In this document: positions 22,681 to 31,732 of the stretch, in pieces | How the letters are laid out: each line of letters begins with the position of its first letter | Numbering within the stretch: the first letter of the stretch is position 1 | Assembly (NCBI RefSeq): GCF_900116545.1 | Contig: NZ_FPCK01000001.1 | Location: 744,001 to 808,000, forward strand | Reading direction: 5' to 3' | DNA length: 64,000 bases | Source of the DNA: Devosia crocina | Lineage (GTDB): Bacteria > Pseudomonadota > Alphaproteobacteria > Rhizobiales > Devosiaceae | Notes under the pieces: generated by a model | The model's input: the letters and a program-made list of their open reading frames with translations, nothing else | Database searches by the model: none | Told to the model about the DNA's origin: nothing | Position numbers and translations under genes: made by a program

Positions 22681-22790
22681 GCATGGTTCACGCGAGAGTG
22701 TTCAGCCGATTGCGCGCGTTAACTCACTGTTAGCAGATCAGCCCGCTATGCATATTCTGTCTTGAAACTGTCACGCCACGGAGTTCTGGT

Positions 22791-23243
22791 TTGCGTTTGT
22801 ATCTTGCCCTGGCTTTTTCGTGCCTGAGCATGGTTCTCCCCGCTGCGGCGCAGGACGATCCTGCAGCCGATACCAGATTGGTCGGCGAATTGATGGCGTT
22901 TCACGGCTCACAGGCGATCGTGGAAGTCATGACGACCCATTGCTATGAAACCACCGGGCTCAACAGCGTCTACAAGACCGCAGCGGAGAACTGGTATTTG
23001 CGCAATATCGGCTTTCTTGACCTCGCCGATCGCGTAGTCGAGCGGCTCGGGGGCGGCAGCGAGGGCCAGCAGCGTGCTGCCGAGACCTATGGCGGAACCC
23101 AGATCATGACGGCCTATAATCAGGCCGAAAACAAGGATACGTTCTGTCGCGCCTTTCTTGAACAAGTGGAATCAGGCGCGCTCGATATCGACAACCAGCT
23201 TTCCGATCCGCTCAAACGCGCGCAGGATATCGCTGCCTCCTGA
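22791..23243 (+). CDS. Small secreted protein of unknown function
   Basis: A 150-residue protein from a TTG start at 22791, with GGAG at about 22781. The N-terminus (RLYLALAFSCLSMVLPAAAQDD) is a clear Sec signal with AAAQ cleavage region. The mature part has two Cys (in TTHCYETTG and TFCRAF) that could form a disulphide, and is mainly helical. I do not recognise a family. It lies between the suc terminator and the MAPEG gene on the same strand, 76 bases from the latter. The start codon is the least certain element. Confidence 0.65.
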   Translation: MRLYLALAFSCLSMVLPAAAQDDPAADTRLVGELMAFHGSQAIVEVMTTHCYETTGLNSVYKTAAENWYLRNIGFLDLADRVVERLGGGSEGQQRAAETYGGTQIMTAYNQAENKDTFCRAFLEQVESGALDIDNQLSDPLKRAQDIAAS

Positions 23244-23319
23244 GATCGTGCGCGGGCGTGCAACCCGATGGCGTCTGGGGGATTTCTGGCTCGATCCCTT
23301 TTACGACGCGGAGTAGCGC

Positions 23320-23709
23320 ATGAGCCTGGAACTGACCCTGCTGATCTGGAGCGCGGCCTTGGCGGGCGCCTATGTCGTGGTGCAATCGACCGTCTACCGG
23401 CTCGACTATGGCATTGCCCATGCCGGTTCGCAGCGTGACGGGGAACGCCAGCCCAACAAGTGGACGGCGCGCGGCAATCGTGCCCTGCGCAACTTTCTTG
23501 AAACCTATGGGATTTTCATTGCGCTTGCCGTTGCCTGTGAACTTGCCGGGCGCTCCAATGGTCTGACGCAGTGGGGCGCGCAGATGTGGTTCTGGGCGCG
23601 CTGGATCTATATCCCGGCCTATTTCATCGACGTGCCGTTCCTGCGCTCGGCAATCTGGTCCATTTCCCTTCTCGGCCTCGTGCTTCTGTTTGTGGGTGTT
23701 GCCTTTTAG
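23320..23709 (+). CDS. MAPEG-family membrane protein
   Basis: The 129-residue protein has four hydrophobic segments and the MAPEG pattern: a first helix (LLIWSAALAGAYVVVQ), a loop with RGNRALRNFLETYGIFIAL (the RA-x-N-x-E signature with glutathione-binding Arg, Asn and Glu), and WFWARWIYIPAY before the last helices. MAPEG proteins include membrane glutathione S-transferases and poorly studied bacterial homologues. Reaction unknown. It lies between a secreted protein and a LysE exporter. Confidence 0.85.
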   Translation: MSLELTLLIWSAALAGAYVVVQSTVYRLDYGIAHAGSQRDGERQPNKWTARGNRALRNFLETYGIFIALAVACELAGRSNGLTQWGAQMWFWARWIYIPAYFIDVPFLRSAIWSISLLGLVLLFVGVAF

Positions 23710-23790
23710 GGCAGGGGCCTTGCCGGGCGATCCATTGCCGCCCGGCAGCCAGTGGTGTAACGGTTTGCCCGCAATATCTGCGGTGCACCC

Positions 23791-24423
23791 ATGAGCTTTC
23801 CCTGGTTTGAATTCGCCGGCCTGATGCTGGCCTTCGGCATCAATGCCGTCATCCCCGGCGCCGATTTCGCCATGGTGCTGCGCCAAGCCGTGGCGCATGA
23901 CAGGCGCGCCGCGATCTTTACCTCCGCCGGGATCGCCACATCGATCCTGGTCCATGGCAGCTACACGCTGCTCGGTGTCGGGGTGCTGGTCGGGCAGTCG
24001 CTGCTCTTGTTCAACATTCTCAAGTGGCTTGGTGCCGCCTATCTGGTGTGGCTCGCCATATCGGCCTTGCGCAGTCCGCCGCCGCAGCCGCCGAGTGAAC
24101 TGGACGCGACCCAGACACGGCGCGGCGACATGGCAGCGTTTGCCCTGGGATTCCTGACCAATCTGCTTAATCCCAAGGCGGTTCTGTTTTTCCTCGCGCT
24201 TTTCACCTCGCTCGTGTCGATCCAGACCCCGGGGGCGGTGAAGGTGATCTATGTGGGCAGCATGAGCCTTATGCTTTTTGCCTGGTTCGCATTGGTGTCG
24301 GTTTTCTTTACGACCCCTTCGGTGCGGCAGGGCTTTTTCCGAGTCGGCCGGTGGTTTAATCGGGTCACCGGCATTACATTTCTGGCGTTGGCCGTTCGCG
24401 TCGCGCTGGCACAGCAGCGCTAA
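23791..24423 (+). CDS. LysE/RhtB-family amino-acid exporter
   Basis: A 210-residue inner-membrane protein with six predicted helices. The N-terminal AFGINAVIPGADFAMVLRQAV carries the family's conserved PGPD-like motif, here PGAD, and FLTNLLNPKAVLFFLALFTSLV is the second hallmark (NPK). LysE/RhtB proteins export amino acids or related small molecules; the substrate cannot be read from sequence. It ends 21 bases before lpdA, so the two may share a transcript. Confidence 0.9.
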   Translation: MSFPWFEFAGLMLAFGINAVIPGADFAMVLRQAVAHDRRAAIFTSAGIATSILVHGSYTLLGVGVLVGQSLLLFNILKWLGAAYLVWLAISALRSPPPQPPSELDATQTRRGDMAAFALGFLTNLLNPKAVLFFLALFTSLVSIQTPGAVKVIYVGSMSLMLFAWFALVSVFFTTPSVRQGFFRVGRWFNRVTGITFLALAVRVALAQQR

Positions 24424-24444
24424 CTTTCTGAGGCATAGAGAAAC

Positions 24445-25854
24445 ATGGCAGACCAATTCGACCTCGTAGTAATCGGCTCCGGCCCCGGCGGGTATGTGGG
24501 CGCGATCCGCGCTGCGCAGCTGGGGATGAAGGTTGCCGTGGTCGAGAAGTGGCCTAGCCTGGGCGGCACGTGCCTCAATATCGGGTGTATTCCATCCAAG
24601 GCGCTGCTCCATGCTTCCGAGCTGTTCGAAGAGGCCGGCCACGGCTTCAAGTCGCTGGGCATCGACATTCCCGCGCCGGTGCTCAACCTGCCGCAGATGA
24701 TGAATCACAAGGCCGAAGTGGTTGCCTCCAATGTCGGCGGCGTTGATTATCTGTTCAAGAAAAACAAGATCACCGTGCTGCGCGGCACCGGCTCGATCCC
24801 GGCGGCCGGCCGGGTGCTCGTCACCCCGCAATCGGGTGCTCCGACCGAAGTGCAGGCGAAGAATATCGTCATTGCCACCGGATCGGTCTCGGCCAACCTG
24901 CCGGGAATCGAGATCGACGAGAAAACCGTCGTGACCTCGACTGGTGCACTGACACTTGAAAAGGTGCCGGGTCATCTGCTCGTCATCGGCGCTGGCGTGA
25001 TCGGGCTCGAGCTCGGTTCGGTCTGGCTGCGCCTTGGCGCCAAGGTGACCGTGGTCGAATATCTCGATCGCATCCTGCCCGGTATGGACAGCGAAGTGGC
25101 TCGCCAGTTCCAGCGCATGCTGCAAAAGCAGGGCATGGAATTCAAGCTTTCGAGCAAGGTGGCCGGTGTCGACAAGCAGGCCAATGGGGCGCTGCAGGTG
25201 CGCGTCGAACCCTCCAAGGGTGGGGAAGCCGAAGCGCTCGATGCCGACGTGGCGCTGGTCGCCATTGGCCGCAAGCCCTATACCGAAGGCCTCGGGCTTG
25301 AAGCTGCCGGGGTGGCGCTCGACGAGCGTGGGCGCGTCAAGGTGGATCATGGCTTCAAGACCTCGGTCGAGGGCATCTATGCCATCGGCGACGTGATCGC
25401 CGGTCCGATGCTGGCGCACAAGGCTGAGGACGAGGGGATCGCCATTGCCGAAATCCTCGCAGGGCAGGCGGGGCATGTGAACTATGCCGCCATTCCCGCA
25501 GTGGTCTACACCAATCCCGAAGTCGCCTCGGTGGGCAAGACCGAGGATGAACTCAAGGCCGAAGGCGTCAACTACAAGATCGGCAAGTTCCCCTTCACAG
25601 CCAACGGGCGCGCCAAGGCGATGCAGGCAACGCAGGGTTTTGTCAAAATCCTTGCCGATGTGGAAACTGACCGTGTGCTTGGCGGCCATATCGTGGGCAA
25701 GAATGCCGGCGAGATGATCCACGAGCTGGTGACGCTGATGGAGTTTTCAGGCGCAGCCGAAGATCTCGCGCGCACGACGCACGCCCACCCGACCCTGTCG
25801 GAAGCAGTGCGCGAAGCCGCACTTGCCCTTGGCGACGGGGCCATCCACATCTAA
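24445..25854 (+). CDS. lpdA: Dihydrolipoyl dehydrogenase (E3)
   Basis: A 469-residue flavoprotein with the FAD motif [10 protein letters not shown] at 11-20, the redox disulphide in [13 protein letters not shown] (Cys43 and Cys48), the NAD motif [11 protein letters not shown], a second FAD motif YAIGDV, and the dimer-interface HAHPTLSE with catalytic His448. It reoxidises dihydrolipoyl groups of the 2-oxoglutarate complex and other lipoyl enzymes. It is separated from sucB by three unrelated genes and a terminator, which is a common alphaproteobacterial arrangement. Confidence 0.97.
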   Translation: MADQFDLVVIGSGPGGYVGAIRAAQLGMKVAVVEKWPSLGGTCLNIGCIPSKALLHASELFEEAGHGFKSLGIDIPAPVLNLPQMMNHKAEVVASNVGGVDYLFKKNKITVLRGTGSIPAAGRVLVTPQSGAPTEVQAKNIVIATGSVSANLPGIEIDEKTVVTSTGALTLEKVPGHLLVIGAGVIGLELGSVWLRLGAKVTVVEYLDRILPGMDSEVARQFQRMLQKQGMEFKLSSKVAGVDKQANGALQVRVEPSKGGEAEALDADVALVAIGRKPYTEGLGLEAAGVALDERGRVKVDHGFKTSVEGIYAIGDVIAGPMLAHKAEDEGIAIAEILAGQAGHVNYAAIPAVVYTNPEVASVGKTEDELKAEGVNYKIGKFPFTANGRAKAMQATQGFVKILADVETDRVLGGHIVGKNAGEMIHELVTLMEFSGAAEDLARTTHAHPTLSEAVREAALALGDGAIHI

Positions 25855-25921
25855 GCGAACCGGACCGCGCATCTCCACGGTGGCGCGTTGGCGCCGGTGG
25901 GTTCATGCAAGGTATTCAGAG

Positions 25922-25954
25922 AAAGCCAGTGTCCGCAGGGGCGCTGGCTTTTTT
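25922..25954 (+). terminator. Terminator of lpdA
   Basis: AAAGCCAGTG (25922-25931) pairs with CGCTGGCTTT (25942-25951, one G-T wobble) and the downstream arm runs into six T residues at 25949-25954. Confidence 0.8.
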
Positions 25955-26012
25955 CTGCGCCGGCGAAGGAGGCATGTGGTGGCTGTGGAGCCCGTGCCTC
26001 ACGAGAATTCAT

Positions 26013-26037
26013 CATACAACTGACAATCAATTGTATG
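26013..26037. promoter_or_regulatory. Candidate GntR-family operator upstream of the uronate operon
   Basis: CATACAA (26013-26019) and TTGTATG (26031-26037) are perfect inverted half-sites; an inner repeat ACAAT-CA-ATTGT lies at 26023-26034. TTGACT at 26038-26043 could be a -35 box abutting the site, but the -10 match 17 bases on (TACCAG) is poor. The position suggests control by the GntR/FadR protein encoded four genes downstream (29037-29777). This is inference from position and symmetry. Confidence 0.5.
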
Positions 26038-26173
26038 TTGACTTGTGACTTGTTCTTCCATACCAGTCTAGCAGCTGCCGGATCGCGCAAGAGCTTGCAG
26101 CTTGAGGCCGATGCGTCGGCTGGGCGGGGCGTCCGAGGAAGGGGCGTTCCTGCCGGATTTTGGGAGGACATCA

Positions 26174-27154
26174 ATGTTTCATCTGCCTAAGATGACGGCC
26201 GTGGCCGTTGTCGCCTCTATGCTTATGGCGTCGGCTACCAGCGCCCAGACCGTTCTGCGCTCGTCGGACACGCATCCCGATGGTTACCCCACCGTCGAGG
26301 CGGTGAAGAAGTTCGGCGAACTGCTGAGCGAGAAGACTGACGGCCAGTATTCGGTGGAAGTGTTCCATTCGGCCCAGCTCGGCCAGGAAGCTGACACGAT
26401 CGAACAGACCCAGTTTGGTGTGATCGATCTCAACCGCATCTCGATCGGCGCCTTCGGCACCCAGGTTCCGGAAGCAACCGTGACCCAGCTGCCCTTCATC
26501 TTCCGCTCGGCCGAGCACTTCCACAATGTGCTCGATGGTCCGATCGGCGAAGAGATCCTGGCTGCCTTCGATGCCGTGGATGTCGTTGCTCTCGCCTATT
26601 ACGACGGCGGCGCCCGCTCCTTCTACAACAGCCAGAAGCCGATCAGCACGCCTGCCGACATGGAAGGCATGAAGTTCCGCGTCATGGGCTCGGACATTTT
26701 CGTCGATATGGTTGGCGCACTGGGCGGCAATGCAACGCCCATGCCCTATGGCGAAGTCTACTCGAGCATCCAGACCGGCGTTATCGACGGCGCGGAAAAC
26801 AACTATCCCAGCTATGACACGGCCGGTCACGCCGAGGTTGCCCAGTACTATTCGCTGGACGAGCACCTGATGGTGCCTGAAGTACTCGTGGTCTCCAAGA
26901 TCGTATGGGATGGTCTCAGCCCCGAAGTACAGTCGGCCATGCGTGAAGCTGCCCAGGAGTCAGTGGCTTACCAGCGCGAGTTGTGGGCTGAGAAGGAAGT
27001 GGAGTCCAAGGCTGCAGTGGAAGCCATGGGCGCTCAGATCAATGAAGTGGACAAGGCTCCCTTCATCGAGGCCATGAAGCCGGTCTACGACAAGTATGTT
27101 ACCGACCCCAAGCTGCAGGATCTGGTTGCCCGCATTCAGGCGACCGAGGGCTGA
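26174..27154 (+). CDS. TRAP transporter solute-binding protein (DctP type), probably for uronates
   Basis: From the ATG at 26174 (GGAGGA at 26163-26168) the product has 326 residues. The signal peptide ends near SATSAQ; the mature part follows the DctP fold: [55 protein letters not shown], and [24 protein letters not shown]. The conserved Arg of RVMGS is the usual carboxylate ligand. It starts the uronate operon; the neighbours kduI and kduD indicate that unsaturated or saturated uronates are the likely cargo, which is inference. A strong hairpin follows the gene. Confidence 0.92.
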   Translation: MFHLPKMTAVAVVASMLMASATSAQTVLRSSDTHPDGYPTVEAVKKFGELLSEKTDGQYSVEVFHSAQLGQEADTIEQTQFGVIDLNRISIGAFGTQVPEATVTQLPFIFRSAEHFHNVLDGPIGEEILAAFDAVDVVALAYYDGGARSFYNSQKPISTPADMEGMKFRVMGSDIFVDMVGALGGNATPMPYGEVYSSIQTGVIDGAENNYPSYDTAGHAEVAQYYSLDEHLMVPEVLVVSKIVWDGLSPEVQSAMREAAQESVAYQRELWAEKEVESKAAVEAMGAQINEVDKAPFIEAMKPVYDKYVTDPKLQDLVARIQATEG

Positions 27155-27175
27155 TCGAAGCCCAGGCGACATGTT

Positions 27176-27199
27176 CGGGCCGGCCGCTGCGCCGGCCCG
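27176..27199 (+). terminator. Intra-operon hairpin between dctP and dctQ
   Basis: GGGCCGGC (27177-27184) and GCCGGCCC (27191-27198), extended by one C-G pair, form a stem with a 6-base loop. No T-run follows, so it should not stop transcription fully. It probably protects the binding-protein message from 3' decay. Confidence 0.6.
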
Positions 27200-27221
27200 G
27201 ATCGCTTCGAGGAGAGAACCA

Positions 27222-27746
27222 ATGAGAAACGGGCTTCTGGCGCTCAGTCGCGTGCTGCGCGCGATATCGATTGCTGCCCTATGGGTTGCCGGGACCGGGC
27301 TCGTCGCAATGACGCTGCTGGTCGCCTATCAGGTCTATATGCGCTACGTGGTCAATTCCTCGCCCCCCTGGACCGAGGGCGCGGCCATCATGATCATGAG
27401 CTGGTTCATCTTTCTTGGTGCCGCCGTGGGTGTGCGCGAGAAATTCCACATGGGTTTCGACGTGCTGCTTTATGCCTTGCCCAAGGCGCGGTCCGTGCTG
27501 CGCAGCATCAGCGATATCGCGATCTTCGCGTTCGCAGCCGGCATGGTGTTTTACGGACTCGAGCTTGCCATCCGCGGCTTGAACGTGCGCATCCCGGTTC
27601 TGGGGCTGCCTCAGACCTTCACCTATCTTCCCATTGTCTTTTCGGGTGTTCTCATGTGCCTTTTCGTGGCCGAGCGCATGGCATTGCGGCTCGCCGGCGA
27701 ACCGGTGGATGACGATGCCACCGAGCAAAATGTGAGCGAGGCCTGA
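27222..27746 (+). CDS. TRAP transporter small membrane subunit (DctQ type)
   Basis: The ATG at 27222, with GGAGAG just upstream, gives 174 residues and four hydrophobic helices. The pattern VAYQVYMRYVVNSSPPWTEGAAIMIMSWFIFLGAAVGVREKFHMGFDVL is the usual DctQ core (RYV near the first helix, then W-x-E). The subunit bridges DctP and DctM. The dctM start is 5 bases past its stop. The longer in-frame extension upstream overlaps the dctP gene and is not used. Confidence 0.9.
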   Translation: MRNGLLALSRVLRAISIAALWVAGTGLVAMTLLVAYQVYMRYVVNSSPPWTEGAAIMIMSWFIFLGAAVGVREKFHMGFDVLLYALPKARSVLRSISDIAIFAFAAGMVFYGLELAIRGLNVRIPVLGLPQTFTYLPIVFSGVLMCLFVAERMALRLAGEPVDDDATEQNVSEA

Positions 27747-27751
27747 GCGCA

Positions 27752-29032
27752 ATGGAATATTGGGTTCTCTTCGGCGTTTTCGGCCTGTTGATGGTGGTGG
27801 GTACGCCCATCGCCTTCTGTCTGGGCATCGCAAGTTTTGCTACGATCCTTTATATCGGCCGCCCGCCGGTTGTGGTCTTCCAGCAGCTCAATTCCGGCGT
27901 GTCGCCATTCACGCTGCTGGCCATTCCGTTTTTCATTTTTGCCGGTGACCTGATGATGCGCGGCGGCATCGCTGCGCGGATCATCCAGTTTGCCGGATCT
28001 ATCGTGGGCCATATCCGGGGCGGCCTAGGGCAGGTCAACGTGGTTGCCTCGACGCTGTTCGGAGGCATTTCCGGTTCGGCCGTCGCCGAGGCTGCTGCCG
28101 TGGGCGGGATCATGATCCCGCAGATGAAGGCACGCGGCTACGGCGCCGATTACGCGGTCAACGTCACCTCCATGTCGGCGCTGATCGCCCTGCTGCTGCC
28201 GCCCAGCCACAACATGATCATCTATTCGCTCTCGGGCGGCGGACGTATTTCGATTGCGGATCTTTTTACCGCCGGCGTCATTCCGGGCCTGTTGCTGGCC
28301 GTAGCGCTGATGATCACCGCCTATGTGGTGGCGCGGCAGCGCGGCTATCCTACCGAGCCGTTCCCTGGCTTTGCGCGCGCCATGCAGTATTTCCTCGTGT
28401 CCATTCCGGGGCTGCTGCTGATCGCCATCATTTTCGGCGGCGTCCGCTCCGGCATCTTTACCGCGACCGAAAGCTCCTGCATCGCGGTCCTTTATGCCTT
28501 CCTCGTGACGCTGCTGGTTTATCGCACCATGACCTGGTCGACCTTTGTCCACTGCGTCATGGGTGCGGTGCGCACGACGGCCATGGTGCTGTTCATCATC
28601 GGTGCGGCGGCGTCCTTTGGCTGGCTCATGGCCTATCTGCGCGTGGCGCCGATCCTGACCGAACTTGTCGGGCAGTTGACGTCTGATCCGCTGATGGTGC
28701 TCTTGCTGATCAACGTGCTGCTGCTGCTGCTCGGCACCTTCATGGATATGGGTCCGCTGATCATCATCACGACCCCGATCTTCCTGCCCATGGTCACTGC
28801 CTTCGGCGTCGATCCCGTGCATTTCGGCGTGATCATGATCCTCAATCTCGGTATCGGCCTCAACACGCCTCCGCTCGGTCCCGTGCAATTCGTCGCCGCG
28901 GCCGTGGGCAAAATATCGATCTGGACGGCCATGAGGAGCGTCTGGCCATTCTATCTCGCCGGCATAGTGGTGCTGGGGCTCGTGACCTATATCCCGGCCC
29001 TTTCGCTGTGGCTCCCGAGCCTCTTCCGGTAA
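27752..29032 (+). CDS. TRAP transporter large permease (DctM type)
   Basis: A 426-residue protein with about 12 transmembrane segments. Family hallmarks are GGLGQVNVVASTLFGGISGSAVAEAAAVGGIMIPQM near residue 95, LLPPSHNMIIYSL near 150, and GLNTPPLGPVQFVAA near the C-terminus. It is the ion-coupled channel of the TRAP transporter formed with the two upstream products. The GntR gene begins 4 bases after its stop. Confidence 0.95.
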   Translation: MEYWVLFGVFGLLMVVGTPIAFCLGIASFATILYIGRPPVVVFQQLNSGVSPFTLLAIPFFIFAGDLMMRGGIAARIIQFAGSIVGHIRGGLGQVNVVASTLFGGISGSAVAEAAAVGGIMIPQMKARGYGADYAVNVTSMSALIALLLPPSHNMIIYSLSGGGRISIADLFTAGVIPGLLLAVALMITAYVVARQRGYPTEPFPGFARAMQYFLVSIPGLLLIAIIFGGVRSGIFTATESSCIAVLYAFLVTLLVYRTMTWSTFVHCVMGAVRTTAMVLFIIGAAASFGWLMAYLRVAPILTELVGQLTSDPLMVLLLINVLLLLLGTFMDMGPLIIITTPIFLPMVTAFGVDPVHFGVIMILNLGIGLNTPPLGPVQFVAAAVGKISIWTAMRSVWPFYLAGIVVLGLVTYIPALSLWLPSLFR

Positions 29033-29036
29033 ACCC

Positions 29037-29777
29037 ATGTCACTGTTTGAAGCCAGCCCGCCGGTCCGAAAGCCGAAACTCGCCGAAATGGTGGTCGAGG
29101 CGCTGCGCAAGCGCATCGGCGCCGGAGAGTTCGGCCCGGGCGAGAAACTGCCGACCGAAAGTCAGCTGACCCTGCATTTCGGGGTCAGCCGCACGGTGGT
29201 GCGGGAGGCGATCGCAGCACTCGCCGCCGATGGCATGGTGCAGCCGCGCCAAGGGGCGGGTGTCTATGTCATGGCTAGTGCTTCGAGCACCTTTTCCAGC
29301 ATCGGTGGGGAAACCTCGAACAAGATCTCGGTGGCGCTCAACGTGCTTGAAGTGCGCATGGGCATCGAGATCGAATCGGCGGGGCTTGCAGCACAGCGTG
29401 CCAGCGCCAGCCAGCTTGCGGCTATTCAGGAGGCGTGGAACGAGTTTGGGCGCCTCCTCAAGACCGGCAGCCCCACCGGAAGGACCGACTTCGCCTTTCA
29501 TCGCACTCTTGCGGCTGCGACCAACAACCCATTCTACCTCGAGGTTCTCGACGCGCTGGGGAGCCGCACCATTCCGTGCGACGTCGCCTCACCCTGGGGA
29601 ACGGAAAGCGTTCTTAGCTACGACTATCAGGTGGGGCTGCACGAGGAGCACAAGATTATCATGCAGGCCGTCGTTGCCCGTGATGCCGAAGGGGCGCGCG
29701 AAGCCATGCGCGAGCACCTGTCGCGCAGCCAGGACCGCTATCGCCTGAGGCTAGCCGAACAGGGCAGCGAGCACTGA
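29037..29777 (+). CDS. GntR-family (FadR/FCD subfamily) transcriptional regulator
   Basis: The 246-residue protein has an N-terminal winged helix at about 15-80 (VVEALRKRIGAGEFGPGEKLPTESQLTLHFGVSRTVVREAIAALAADG) and a C-terminal FCD ligand-binding domain at about 95-235 with metal-binding-type residues (DFAFHRTLAAATNN, LHEEHKIIMQAV). FadR-subfamily members near kduI/kduD usually sense uronate breakdown products. It lies inside the operon it probably represses, between the TRAP genes and kduI. The candidate target is the palindrome at 26013-26037. Confidence 0.92.
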   Translation: MSLFEASPPVRKPKLAEMVVEALRKRIGAGEFGPGEKLPTESQLTLHFGVSRTVVREAIAALAADGMVQPRQGAGVYVMASASSTFSSIGGETSNKISVALNVLEVRMGIEIESAGLAAQRASASQLAAIQEAWNEFGRLLKTGSPTGRTDFAFHRTLAAATNNPFYLEVLDALGSRTIPCDVASPWGTESVLSYDYQVGLHEEHKIIMQAVVARDAEGAREAMREHLSRSQDRYRLRLAEQGSEH

Positions 29778-29801
29778 AATCCAACCTCTACTGGAGCAGA
29801 C

Positions 29802-30632
29802 ATGACCACCGAATTTGATATCCGTTTCGCCATCGACCCGGCCGGAGCCGCCGGGATGGGGACGGCAGAGCTGCGCGAGAATTTCCTGATCGACGATCTG
29901 TTCAGCACAGGCGCGGTGAACTGGACCTATACCCATTATGACCGCATGGCCGTAGGGGGCGCCGTGCCCGGCGCTGGCGACCTGGCGCTCGAGACCATCA
30001 AGCCGACCGGTACTGCCAATTTTCTGGATCGCCGCGAGCTGATCGCGGTCAATATCGGTGACGCGGGCACGATCAAGGTGGATGGCACGGAGCATGCCGT
30101 CGGCTCGCGCGACATGCTCTATGTCGGCATGGGCGCCAAGGATGTGCGATTTGCCGGTGAGCGCGCCAAGTTCTATCTCCTGAGTGCGCCGGCTCATGCG
30201 AGCCATCCCACGACGCTGCTGCAGCAATCGGGCGCCAAGCGGCTCGACCTTGGGGCGCGGGAAACAGCAAATGAGCGCTCGATCTTCCAATATGTGAATG
30301 CCGACAGCGTAAAGACCTGCCAGCTGGTGGTGGGCCTCACCCAGTTCGCACCGGGTTCACTCTGGAACACGATGCCGGCGCATATCCATGACCGTCGCAT
30401 GGAAGCCTATCTCTATTTCGACCTCAAGCCCGACGCCTTCGTGGTACACCTGATGGGCGAGCCGGACGAAAGCCGCCACCTGATCGTGCGCAACGAACAG
30501 GCGATCATTTCTCCGCCCTGGTCGATCCATTGCGGGGCTGGCACGGGATCCTACACCTTCATCTGGGCCATGGCTGGCGATAATGTCGACTATACCGATG
30601 TCGAAAAGGTCGAAATGGAGGATCTGCGGTGA
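29802..30632 (+). CDS. kduI: 5-dehydro-4-deoxy-D-glucuronate isomerase
   Basis: A 276-residue bicupin with the KduI signatures RENFLIDDLF and YTHYDRMAVGGAVP in the N-terminal half and the metal site MPAHIHDRRMEAYLYFDL (two His and a Glu) in the C-terminal cupin. It isomerises 4-deoxy-L-threo-5-hexosulose uronate to 3-deoxy-D-glycero-2,5-hexodiulosonate in pectin/unsaturated-uronate breakdown. Its stop overlaps the kduD GTG start (GTGA at 30629-30632). Confidence 0.95.
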   Translation: MTTEFDIRFAIDPAGAAGMGTAELRENFLIDDLFSTGAVNWTYTHYDRMAVGGAVPGAGDLALETIKPTGTANFLDRRELIAVNIGDAGTIKVDGTEHAVGSRDMLYVGMGAKDVRFAGERAKFYLLSAPAHASHPTTLLQQSGAKRLDLGARETANERSIFQYVNADSVKTCQLVVGLTQFAPGSLWNTMPAHIHDRRMEAYLYFDLKPDAFVVHLMGEPDESRHLIVRNEQAIISPPWSIHCGAGTGSYTFIWAMAGDNVDYTDVEKVEMEDLR

Positions 30633-31393
30633 CCGATCTCACCGCCTTTAGCCTGACGGGCCGGACCATCATGGTCACTGGTGCCAATACCGGGATCGGG
30701 CAGGGTATCGCCCTCTCGGTCGGCCGGGCCGGCGGCAAGGTGATCGGTGTGGGCCGTTCGGCCATGGACGAGACGGCTTCGCTCATGGCGCAGCAGGGTG
30801 CCGAATTCGGGCAGGTGCGGGCCGATCTCGGTTCGAGCGCTGCAGCGCAAGCGATGTTCGATGCCGCATGGGCCGGGCATGGTCCGATCGATGGGCTGGT
30901 CAACAATGCCGGGATCATCAAGCGCGTCGATGCGGTTGATTTCACCGAAGCCGATTGGGACGAGGTGATGGATATCAACCTTAAGTCCATGTTCTTTCTG
31001 GCCCAATCGATGGCCCGCAAGGCCTTAGGGGAAAACCGGCCGGCGCGGATCGTCAATATCGCGTCCATGCTGAGCTTTCAGGGCGGCATTCGCGTAGCGA
31101 GTTACACGGCGTCGAAGAGTGGTGTTCTCGGCATTACGCGGCTCCTCGCCAATGAGTGGGCCGCCAGGGGCATCAATGTGAATGCCATTGCGCCCGGCTA
31201 TATCGAAACCAACAATACCGAAGCTCTGCGCAACGATCCAGACCGGTCGGCGGCTATTCTCGGGCGCATTCCCGCAGGGCGCTGGGGCGTGCCGTCCGAT
31301 ATCGGCGATGCAGCGGTTTTCCTTTTGGCTCCTGCTTCCAACTATATGCATGGCGCCGTCATCCCCGTTGATGGCGGCTGGCTCGCAAGGTGA
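30629..31393 (+). CDS. kduD: 2-dehydro-3-deoxy-D-gluconate 5-dehydrogenase (SDR family)
   Basis: A 254-residue short-chain dehydrogenase starting from GTG and coupled to kduI. It has the cofactor loop TGANTGIG at 17-24, NNAG at 92-95 and the catalytic triad Ser146, Tyr159, Lys163 (YTASK). Residues such as GAIIKRVDAV-like and PAGRWGVPSDIG fit KduD. It reduces 3-deoxy-D-glycero-2,5-hexodiulosonate to 2-keto-3-deoxygluconate. The kinase and aldolase that would use this product are not in the window. Confidence 0.93.
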   Translation: MTDLTAFSLTGRTIMVTGANTGIGQGIALSVGRAGGKVIGVGRSAMDETASLMAQQGAEFGQVRADLGSSAAAQAMFDAAWAGHGPIDGLVNNAGIIKRVDAVDFTEADWDEVMDINLKSMFFLAQSMARKALGENRPARIVNIASMLSFQGGIRVASYTASKSGVLGITRLLANEWAARGINVNAIAPGYIETNNTEALRNDPDRSAAILGRIPAGRWGVPSDIGDAAVFLLAPASNYMHGAVIPVDGGWLAR

Positions 31394-31396
31394 TTC

Positions 31397-31732
31397 ATGA
31401 CTGAACAGACGTTTTTCGCACAGGCCGACGCCACGGAATGGACCGAACTGGCGCCGGGCAATACCCGCCGCGTGCTGATCCATACGCCCGACCTCATGCA
31501 GGTCGAATTCGGCTTCGACAAAGGCGCCGTCGGGGCGCTCCACAGCCATCCTCATATCCAGGTCAGCTATGTTGCCGAAGGCAGTTTCGAGGTGACGATC
31601 GACGGGGTGACAGAGGTTGTGGGGCAGGGCGGCAGCTTCATCGTGCCGTCCGGGCTGGTTCATGGCGTGGTAGCGCTCGAAAAAGGCCGGCTGATCGATG
31701 TGTTCACGCCGCATCGGGCGGATTTCCTGTAG
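31397..31732 (+). CDS. kdgF: Small cupin, probable KdgF (unsaturated uronate ring-opening)
   Basis: This 111-residue single-domain cupin begins 3 bases after kduD. Metal ligands appear as His49, His51 and Gln55 (HSHPHIQ) and His89 (PSGLVHGV), the H-x-H-x3-Q...H layout of KdgF. KdgF converts 4,5-unsaturated galacturonate or related uronates to the linear keto form that KduI uses, so the gene fits exactly at this place in the pathway. The name rests on the motif plus context; a generic cupin of unknown function is the alternative. Confidence 0.82.
   Translation: MTEQTFFAQADATEWTELAPGNTRRVLIHTPDLMQVEFGFDKGAVGALHSHPHIQVSYVAEGSFEVTIDGVTEVVGQGGSFIVPSGLVHGVVALEKGRLIDVFTPHRADFL

Larger units (their letters stand above)
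25855..26173. other. Intergenic region between lpdA and the TRAP operon
   Basis: This 319-base gap has the lpdA terminator in its first third, a candidate operator in the middle (26013-26037), and an untranslated leader. An in-frame GTG at 26102 would extend the TRAP binding protein by 24 residues, but that extension lacks a ribosome site and would bury the signal peptide. Nothing else is visible. Confidence 0.6.

Noticed and set aside
23212..25722. An 836-codon open frame antisense to lysE and lpdA
   Set aside because: The opposing genes have clear family motifs; this product has shadow-like composition (many His, Arg, Gln, Gly).
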